DNA of 64,000 nucleotides. Source: Paraburkholderia aromaticivorans (GTDB taxonomy: Bacteria > Pseudomonadota > Gammaproteobacteria > Burkholderiales > Burkholderiaceae). The position numbers and the translations under genes are program-made. Location: assembly GCF_012689525.1 (NCBI RefSeq), contig NZ_CP051514.1:248001-312000 (forward strand). Direction: 5' to 3'. Below the pieces are notes generated by a model. That model saw only the letters and a program-made list of their open reading frames with translations. It was not told where the DNA came from and searched no databases. Below are positions 58,340 through 64,000 of this stretch, one piece after another; the stretch's first letter is position 1, and each line of letters opens with the position of its first letter.

Positions 58340-58776
58340 TCCTTGACCATAGAAGGGGCCCACCTGGTAATACGGCGCTTCGGCTACACGCATCACGGCA
58401 TCTACGTCGGTGGTGGCTAGGTACTGCATTACGCAGGATGATCCCGTTCGCTGCGTCGCGTCCCGTGCAGGAGACTTCTCTGAGCGACTTTGCCGACGGT
58501 CAGGGGACCCGCGTCGAACGGACGCCCAACACAAGGTAGTCGCGTGACGAAGCGGTCCTGCGGGCTTACTCGCGCCTCGGCGAAGACTGCTACCGGCTGA
58601 CCACGAACAACTGCGAACATTTCTGCGCGTGGTGTCTGTGGGGCGACCGCCGAAGCGATCAGATCGACGCGCTGATGGCCTTGCCGCAGCGCTGCCTGCA
58701 TTCAGTGGTCAACATGCTCACGGAATGTGTGCGCGCGAAAGCCATCGGTGTCTCCACCAATCGGCTCGCCTTCTGA
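58340..58776 (+). pseudogene. LRAT/NC-domain protein remnant
   Basis: The plus strand encodes EGAHLVIRRFGYTHHGIYVGGG-stop-VLHYAG-stop, then after a shift YSRLGEDCYRLTTNNCEHFCAWCLWGDRRSDQIDAL. These are the His box and the NCEHFC nucleophile box of LRAT-like (NlpC/P60-related) acyltransferase/hydrolase domains. Two stops and a frameshift show decay. Confidence 0.65.
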
Positions 58777-58902
58777 CGGAGCCATCCGCTGCGCGTTACA
58801 CCAAATGAACGGGCACGCGCGTGCGCGGCGATCTCACAGGGGGCGCGAGCGCCAACCGGCATAAGACGATTCACCAAATGGACAGGGGATTTCGTGTCGT
58901 TT

Positions 58903-58918
58903 TGATCATTTGATCAAC
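58903..58918. promoter_or_regulatory. Upstream activating sequence before the dmpR-like gene
   Basis: TTGATCATTTGATCAA matches the DmpR/XylR-type enhancer TTGATCAATTGATCAA at 15 of 16 positions. It lies about 145 bp upstream of the candidate sigma-54 box at 59060 and suggests autoregulation. Confidence 0.7.
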
Positions 58919-59059
58919 TGGGTGCCGGGGTAAGTACTGACCTCGTCACGGCGATTCGCCACGCAAACGGCAGCAGGCGAACAGCCAACCCCAAAAGTCG
59001 ACGGTGGACCCAGACCTTTATAATCGCGGTCCTGTGCCCGGACAGCGAGCCGATCCTGC

Positions 59060-59075
59060 CGGCATGGACTTTGCC
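59060..59075 (+). promoter_or_regulatory. Candidate sigma-54 promoter of the dmpR-like gene
   Basis: CGGCATGGACTTTGCC has GG-N10-GC spacing and retains GGCA and TTGC. A sigma-70-type TAGAAT (59077-59082) overlaps just downstream, so the promoter type is not settled. Confidence 0.45.
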
Positions 59076-59120
59076 TAGAATAGAGGCGGAGACACCCGAA
59101 TACACATAAAAGGAGGCGCT

Positions 59121-60836
59121 GTGACAGACAGCACCGCGCGGTTTTCGGCGAGCATGCGGGAGGGGATCGAGAACCTTTCGCGTCGCCTGAAATTCGTCAG
59201 ACAGGAGGGACACATCTGGTTGGGGGAGAATCGCATGATCCTTCTTCACACCGCCACAGTCGGCTCCTTGCGCAAGGAGCTCGTCGACACGCTGGGCCTT
59301 GAGCGTACGCGCGGCCTGTTCACGCGAATGGGGTTTCAGTCTGGTATGCGAGACGCCGAACTCGCCCGCACGTTACGCCCCACCGCGAGCGACTTCGGCT
59401 TGCTCGAGCTCGGGCCTTGCCTGCACGTGCTCGAAGGCAACGTACGAGTAACGCCTATGGAAGTTGATATCGATATCGCCCATGGCAGGTACTACAGCGA
59501 CCATCTGTGGGAAGACTCCTTCGAAGCCGAGGTGCACCAGAAGATCTTCGGATTGAGCAACACCCCGGTCTGCTGGATGCAGGTCGGCTATGCGAGTGGG
59601 TACACGTCGGCGTTGTTGGGGTGCACCATCCTCTATAAGGAGACGCTGTGTTCGGGTTGCGGCGATCCACATTGCCGCATTGTTGGCAAGCCCGTCGAAG
59701 AGTGGGCCGACGGGGACGAGATGCTGAAGCTCTACACGCCCGATCCGGTCATCGAAACGCTACTGCAATTGCAAAGCGAAGTGGAAAACCTGCGCTCGCT
59801 GCAGCAGGAAGTCGCACAGCCGGAAGAACTGGTCGGTGCATCCGCAGGCTTTCTCGCAGCGTGGGGGCTCGCGCAGCGTGCAGCGTCGAGCGACGTGACC
59901 GTATTGTTGCTTGGCGAAACGGGCGTCGGTAAGGAGCGCTTCGCGCGCGCGTTGCACGGCGTGAGCCGGCGACACGACAAGCCCTTCGTCGCGATCAACT
60001 GTGCCGCCATGCCGGAGGAGTTGCTCGAAGCTGAGCTGTTTGGCGTTGAGCGCGGCGCGTTTACAGGCGCGCATCAGACCCGGATCGGCCGTTTCGAGCG
60101 GGCGGATACCGGAACGCTTTTTCTCGACGAAGTCGGCGAACTCTCGGCGTCGGCGCAGGCCAAGCTTCTGCGTGTACTCCAGGAAGGCGAGTTCGAGCGC
60201 GTCGGCGGCGACCGCGTGCGCAAGGTCGATGTGAGGGTCATCGGCGCGACCAATGTCGATTTGGCCGAAGCGGTCCAGCGCCGCGCATTTCGCAAAGATC
60301 TGCTGTACCGGCTCAATGTTTATCCAGTCACGATTCCGCCGCTGCGCGAGCGGACCGACGACATTCCGCGCCTCGTCGAAAGATTTATCGCGAAGTACAG
60401 CGTGCGGCACAGCAAACGCGTGCTGGGCCTCACCGATCGTGCAATAGCAACGTTGCGCGCCCATGCGTGGCCCGGCAACGTGCGTGAACTCGAAAACGCA
60501 GTCGAACGCGGCGTGATCCTCGCCCGCCCGGGGGGCCAGATCACTGAGCTTGATCTGTTCGCTGCTCTGCCGGAATCCGTGGACGACAGCGCCGCATCGC
60601 TTGACGAGCGCGGCCATCCCTTGCGCGAAAACGCGGATTTTGCCGATGCCTTGTTCGATCACATGATGCGTGGAGGCGTACCACTCGACCGGGTTGATAA
60701 CATGCTTATCGAAGCGGCGGTCGAACGTGCGGGCGGCAATCTGAGTCAGGCGGCGAGAATGCTGGGCATCACGCGGCCGCAGCTTGCTTATCGATGGCGC
60801 AATCGCGACAAGGCCGTCCAACCCGTGGACAAATGA
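59121..60836 (+). CDS. dmpR: Sigma-54-dependent phenol-responsive activator (DmpR/PoxR type)
   Basis: A 571-residue regulator with GTG 59121 after AAGGAGG. Residues ~15-215 form the aromatic-binding XylR-N/V4R sensor ([39 protein letters not shown]; zinc-site Cys in [10 protein letters not shown]). A linker B follows (~215-240). The AAA+ core at ~240-470 has Walker A GETGVGKE, the GAFTGA loop, Walker [12 protein letters not shown] and the [15 protein letters not shown] box. The Fis HTH is [21 protein letters not shown]. It is predicted to bind phenol and activate the downstream phenol hydroxylase operon. A terminator follows at 60863. Confidence 0.94.
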   Translation: MTDSTARFSASMREGIENLSRRLKFVRQEGHIWLGENRMILLHTATVGSLRKELVDTLGLERTRGLFTRMGFQSGMRDAELARTLRPTASDFGLLELGPCLHVLEGNVRVTPMEVDIDIAHGRYYSDHLWEDSFEAEVHQKIFGLSNTPVCWMQVGYASGYTSALLGCTILYKETLCSGCGDPHCRIVGKPVEEWADGDEMLKLYTPDPVIETLLQLQSEVENLRSLQQEVAQPEELVGASAGFLAAWGLAQRAASSDVTVLLLGETGVGKERFARALHGVSRRHDKPFVAINCAAMPEELLEAELFGVERGAFTGAHQTRIGRFERADTGTLFLDEVGELSASAQAKLLRVLQEGEFERVGGDRVRKVDVRVIGATNVDLAEAVQRRAFRKDLLYRLNVYPVTIPPLRERTDDIPRLVERFIAKYSVRHSKRVLGLTDRAIATLRAHAWPGNVRELENAVERGVILARPGGQITELDLFAALPESVDDSAASLDERGHPLRENADFADALFDHMMRGGVPLDRVDNMLIEAAVERAGGNLSQAARMLGITRPQLAYRWRNRDKAVQPVDK

Positions 60837-60862
60837 TCACGCCGCTCCGGTTGACTATGTGG

Positions 60863-60886
60863 ACCGCCCATTGGGCGGTTTTTTTT
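60863..60886 (+). terminator. Rho-independent terminator
   Basis: A perfect 7-bp stem CCGCCCA/TGGGCGG followed by eight T residues, 27 bp after the dmpR-like stop. Confidence 0.92.
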
Positions 60887-60912
60887 CGTGCGGCGCGCGG
60901 CTCGCACGGTGT

Positions 60913-60928
60913 TTGATCAATTGATCAA
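60913..60928. promoter_or_regulatory. Perfect DmpR-type UAS 1 of phenol hydroxylase operon
   Basis: TTGATCAATTGATCAA, embedded in a 20-bp perfect palindrome (60911-60930). It lies ~300 bp upstream of the sigma-54 box. Confidence 0.8.
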
Positions 60929-61082
60929 ACGCCTTGGCAAGTCATAAGCGCGGCCTGTGCCACGCATGTCTCGCCCACCAAACCGCAACGCCTGTTTCGC
61001 CGACTCAAGAGGTCATCAAGCACGCCGCCGCAATCACGTCACACGCAAACAATCATCCTCACGGCCGCGCGTCTGCGGGCTC

Positions 61083-61129
61083 TTCATCAAATGATCAAAC
61101 AGCAGTCCATCGCTTGATGCTTTGATCAT
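61083..61129. promoter_or_regulatory. UAS 2 and weaker UAS 3 of phenol hydroxylase operon
   Basis: TTCATCAAATGATCAA (61083-61098) matches the consensus at 14 of 16 positions. TTGATGCTTTGATCAT (61114-61129) matches at 12 of 16. They are ~130 and ~100 bp from the -12 box. Confidence 0.6.
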
Positions 61130-61205
61130 CGGCTCGTGCTGCGATATCGCCAGACTCGCGGTTTTTCTTCGGGCAAACCCTCGCCTTTTTCTGCAAAAGC
61201 GCACA

Positions 61206-61221
61206 TGGCACAGGTCATGCA
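61206..61221 (+). promoter_or_regulatory. Sigma-54 promoter of phenol hydroxylase operon
   Basis: TGGCACAGGTCATGCA: the -24 box is perfect, GG-N10-GC spacing is right, the -12 box has one mismatch. The start of transcription is expected near 61232, 17 bp before the first gene. Confidence 0.85.
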
Positions 61222-61248
61222 ATAGAGAAGAAAAACGAGGAGGCGACG

Positions 61249-61485
61249 ATGCAAGATCCGAGACCGCTGTTCGACCGAACTCAACGATTCGTTCGGATAA
61301 CTGCACAACGGGAAGACGGTTATGTCGAATTCGATTTCTCTGTCGGTGACTCCGATCTCGCTGTCGAACTGATCATGAACCGAACCATGTTCGATCGATT
61401 TTGCCACGTGAACGCGGTTCGCACGATCACGCAAACTGACGAACAGATCGACCTCACGCGCGAACGGTGGCGATACGAGGGCTAG
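61249..61485 (+). CDS. dmpK: Phenol hydroxylase subunit P0 (assembly protein)
   Basis: A 78-residue DmpK/PoxA-type protein (FVRITAQREDGYVEFDFSVGDSDLAVELIMNRTMFDRFCHVN). It aids activation of the oxygenase. ATG 61249 after GAGGAGG; first gene of the operon, 55 bp before P1. Confidence 0.92.
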   Translation: MQDPRPLFDRTQRFVRITAQREDGYVEFDFSVGDSDLAVELIMNRTMFDRFCHVNAVRTITQTDEQIDLTRERWRYEG

Positions 61486-61539
61486 CCCGAGCGAAGCAGC
61501 TCATTCAGAAAAGTAGTGGACAAACACGGAGACAGTCTC

Positions 61540-62553
61540 ATGCAAATCGAAATCAAGACACTCAAGGCCCAGCCGCTGCGTCAAACCTATGGGCATGTCG
61601 CGCGCCGGTTTGGCGACAAGCCAGCTTCGCGTTATCAGGAGGCGACCTACGACATCCAGCCCACCACCAACTTTCACTATCGGCCGACCTGGGCGCCGGA
61701 ATTCGAGTTGTTCGACGCGAGCCGCACGCAGATCCGCATGAAGGACTGGTACGCGCTGAAGGACCCGCGCCAGTACTACTACGGCGCGTACGTAACGACG
61801 CGTGCACGGCAACAGGAAGCGGCCGAAGGCGCGTTTGATCTTGTGGAGCGTCGCGGACTGCTTGCCGCACTGTCGTACGAATGGCAGGAACGCCTGACAG
61901 CCGGGCTGCTGCCGCTGCGCCACATCGAATGGGGCGCCAATATGAACAACACGCTGTGCGCCGATTATGGCTACGGCACAGCGATCACGCAGGCCTGCAC
62001 GTTCTGCGCGATGGATCGGCTCGGCATCGCCCAGTATCTATCGCGTATCGGTCTGGCGCTCGACGGCAACACTGGCGTCGCGCTGGAACGCGCAAAGACC
62101 GCGTGGCTGGAAGCCGAGGCATGGCAACCCATGCGGCGCCTCGTCGAGGACATCTTCGTGGTCGAAGACTGGTTCGAGACTTTCGTCGCGCAGAACCTCG
62201 TGCTTGACGGCCTGCTGTATCCGCTCGTGTATCAGCACTTCGACGCGTTCGCGGCGCAGCACCTGGGGGCGAGCCTCGCGATGCTCACCGAGTTCACCCA
62301 GCAATGGCAGTCCGATCACGCGAAGTGGGTGGACGCGGTGATCCGCACGGTGACCGCCGAATCGCCAGAGAACCAGCAACGAATTGTCGGCTGGGTCGAG
62401 CACTATCGCGCCCGCACGCTTGAAGCGCTTCTCCCCGTCGCCGGCACGCTGCTCGACGACGCGGGCGCTGCCGCACTCGATGAAACCAGCGCGCAATTCG
62501 CCGCGCGTCTTACGAAGCTCGGCGCATTGCCGGTCGCGGCAGTCCAACCCTGA
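61540..62553 (+). CDS. dmpL: Phenol hydroxylase subunit P1 (beta)
   Basis: A 337-residue beta subunit of the bacterial multicomponent monooxygenase (PTTNFHYRPTWAPEFELFDASRTQIRMKDWYALKDPRQYYYGAYV; HIEWGANMNNTLCADYGYGTAITQACTFCAMDRLGIAQYLSRIGL). The fold is related to the large subunit without iron ligands. ATG 61540 after GGAG; length normal. It forms the hydroxylase complex with P3 and P4. Confidence 0.94.
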   Translation: MQIEIKTLKAQPLRQTYGHVARRFGDKPASRYQEATYDIQPTTNFHYRPTWAPEFELFDASRTQIRMKDWYALKDPRQYYYGAYVTTRARQQEAAEGAFDLVERRGLLAALSYEWQERLTAGLLPLRHIEWGANMNNTLCADYGYGTAITQACTFCAMDRLGIAQYLSRIGLALDGNTGVALERAKTAWLEAEAWQPMRRLVEDIFVVEDWFETFVAQNLVLDGLLYPLVYQHFDAFAAQHLGASLAMLTEFTQQWQSDHAKWVDAVIRTVTAESPENQQRIVGWVEHYRARTLEALLPVAGTLLDDAGAAALDETSAQFAARLTKLGALPVAAVQP

Positions 62554-62560
62554 GGCCATC

Positions 62561-62830
62561 ATGCAGAACGTCTACATCGCATTGCAGAACACCGACGAAA
62601 CGCGCGCGATCGTCGCCGCGATTACCGCCGTGAATCCCGAGGCTACGGTCAATGAGTATCCGGCGATGGTGAAGATCGACGCCCCCGGCAAGCTTGTGAT
62701 TTCGCGCACCCACGTATCGGAAGAACTGGGCCGCGACTGGAATATCCAGGAGCTGCAACTGAACCTGGTGTCGCTGTCGGGAAACATCGATGAAACCGAC
62801 GATGCCTTCACGCTGCAATGGCACGCCTGA
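62561..62830 (+). CDS. dmpM: Phenol hydroxylase subunit P2 (effector protein)
   Basis: An 89-residue MmoB/DmpM regulatory protein (NVYIALQNTDETRAIVAAITAVNPEATVNEYPAMVKIDAPGKLVISRTHVSEELGRDWNIQELQLNLVSLSG). It binds the hydroxylase and speeds turnover, with no cofactor. ATG 62561, 8 bp after P1. Confidence 0.94.
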   Translation: MQNVYIALQNTDETRAIVAAITAVNPEATVNEYPAMVKIDAPGKLVISRTHVSEELGRDWNIQELQLNLVSLSGNIDETDDAFTLQWHA

Positions 62831-62846
62831 CATAAACCGGAGACGA

Positions 62847-64000
62847 ATGATGGACGCACGCAAGAAGCTGAACCTGAAAGACAAGTACGCGCTAATGACG
62901 CGCGATCTCGGCTGGGAAACCAGTTATCAGCCGATGGACAAGGTGTTCCCTTTCGATCAATACGAGGGCATCAAGATCCATGACTGGGATAAATGGGAAG
63001 ACCCGTTTCGCATGACGATGGACTCTTACTGGAAGTATCAGGCGGAAAAGGAACGCAAGCTTTACGCGATCATCGATTCGTTCGCGCAGAACAACGGGCA
63101 CATGAACGTCTCGGACGCGCGTTATATCAACACGCTCAAGCTGTTCCTGACCGGCGTAACGCCGCTCGAATACGCAGCGCATCGCGGCTACGCGCATCTG
63201 GGTCGTCATTTTCGCGGAGTCGGTGCGCGGGTGGCCTGCCAGATGCAGTCGATCGACGAACTGCGCCACTGTCAGACACAGGTCCATACGCTGTCGCTCT
63301 ACAACAAGTATTTCAATGGTTTCGCCGAGTGGCCGCATATGCACGACCGTGTCTGGTATCTGTCGGTGGCGAAGTCGTACTTCGACGATGCAATGAGCGC
63401 CGGTCCGTTCGAATTCATCACGGCCATTTCGTTTTCGTTCGAATACGTGCTGACGAACCTGCTATTTATGCCGTTCATGTCGGGCGCGGCATACAACGGT
63501 GATATGGCCACCGTCACGTTTGGCTTCTCTGCGCAGTCGGATGAATCGCGGCATATGACGCTCGGCCTCGAAGTCGTGAAGTTCATCTGTGAGCAGGATC
63601 CCGGCAATGTGCCGATCGTGCAGAAGTGGCTCGACAAATGGTTCTGGCGCGGCTTCCGGCTGCTGACGCTGGTCGGCATGATGATGGACTACATGCTGCC
63701 CAAGCGCGTGATGTCGTGGTCGGAGGCGTGGAAGATCTATTTCGAGGACGCGGGTGGCGCGCTCTTCAAGGACCTAGAGCGCTATGGCCTGCGTATGCCG
63801 AAGTATCACGAGATCGCGACGCAGACCAAAGATCGCGTCACGCACGAGGCGTGGGCGGCGTTCTACAACTATGGCGCAGCAGCTAACTTCCACACCTGGG
63901 TGCCGTCCGACGAAGAACTCGACTGGCTCTCCGCCAAATATCCGGAGACCTTCGACAGCGTGTACCGGCCGCGCTTCGAATACTGGCGCGAACAGCAGAA
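62847..64000 (+). CDS. dmpN: Phenol hydroxylase subunit P3 (di-iron oxygenase large subunit), 3' partial
   Basis: The first ~384 residues of the alpha subunit, running off the window. ATG 62847 (or 62850) after GGAG. Iron ligands are visible: E108 in TPLEYAAHR, E138 and H141 in DELRHCQTQ, E199 in SFSFEYVLTN, and E233/H236 in SDESRHMTLG (counted from 62847). This is the catalytic subunit that hydroxylates phenol. The remaining P4 and P5 genes are presumably just beyond the window. Confidence 0.95.
   Translation, partial: MMDARKKLNLKDKYALMTRDLGWETSYQPMDKVFPFDQYEGIKIHDWDKWEDPFRMTMDSYWKYQAEKERKLYAIIDSFAQNNGHMNVSDARYINTLKLFLTGVTPLEYAAHRGYAHLGRHFRGVGARVACQMQSIDELRHCQTQVHTLSLYNKYFNGFAEWPHMHDRVWYLSVAKSYFDDAMSAGPFEFITAISFSFEYVLTNLLFMPFMSGAAYNGDMATVTFGFSAQSDESRHMTLGLEVVKFICEQDPGNVPIVQKWLDKWFWRGFRLLTLVGMMMDYMLPKRVMSWSEAWKIYFEDAGGALFKDLERYGLRMPKYHEIATQTKDRVTHEAWAAFYNYGAAANFHTWVPSDEELDWLSAKYPETFDSVYRPRFEYWREQQ

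Noticed and set aside
59760..60821. A 353-residue minus-strand frame
   Set aside because: Antisense of the DmpR-like gene, which has strong motifs and start.

Overview
The window looks like an accessory region of a Burkholderiaceae genome (Paraburkholderia/Caballeronia/Burkholderia type), probably on a secondary chromosome or megaplasmid. The evidence is high-GC coding sequence, a lysine/alanine-rich HU-like protein, a KfrA-type coiled-coil protein beside a tyrosine recombinase, a second RpoD-like sigma factor, and many catabolic genes separated by insertion sequences and gene remnants. No rRNA, tRNA or CRISPR array was recognised.

Layout. 0-3 kb: a DedA-rhodanese protein cut by the window edge, remnants of a recombinase/DUF1488-like pair, and an SDR protein. 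3.5-6.2 kb: HU-like protein, a small unknown gene, a LysR regulator and a dead FUSC efflux gene. 6.2-13 kb: two complete IS605-type elements (tnpA+tnpB) flanking an RpoD paralogue. 13.4-16 kb: an intact DUF1488-like gene, a tyrosine recombinase and a frameshifted KfrA-like gene. 16.5-24.2 kb: an organosulfur (sulfone/sulfonate) module: truncated AMP-ligase, sfnG, msuE, sfnB, ssuD, a second sfnB and the sigma-54 activator sfnR. Sigma-54 -24/-12 boxes sit before msuE and ssuD. 24.6-34 kb: dead AraC gene, M20 amidohydrolase plus MFS transporter, remnants of tannase and UspA genes, and an aromatic pair (AAHS transporter and a MobA-like 3-hydroxybenzoate 4-monooxygenase). 34.4-46 kb: an intact IS3 element; a tight DUF4118/hydrolase/MipA operon; a second hydrolase; a PLD-type lipoprotein; an ISKra4 remnant; an SGNH hydrolase; an acyl-CoA thioesterase. 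46.4-50.8 kb: intact IS630, truncated IS110 and integrase, a VapBC-type toxin-antitoxin pair with a palindromic operator, and a patchwork of gene fragments (including histidine kinase and formate dehydrogenase). 51-54.6 kb: an operon-like trio of GcvT-like protein, double-ACT protein and APC permease. 55-58.8 kb: fumarylacetoacetase remnant, intact IS110, frameshifted tnpB, LRAT-domain remnant. 59.1-64 kb: a DmpR/PoxR-type phenol regulator and the start of a multicomponent phenol hydroxylase operon (P0, P1, P2 and a partial P3), with 16-bp upstream activating palindromes and a sigma-54 promoter.

How it works together. Two sigma-54 circuits are readable directly from DNA: SfnR with sulfur scavenging, and the DmpR-type protein with phenol oxidation. 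The second is the clearest, with a perfect TTGATCAATTGATCAA enhancer and a near-consensus -24/-12 box before the P0 gene. Much of the rest is debris: at least ten interrupted genes and eight or so transposase fragments show repeated insertion, inversion and deletion.
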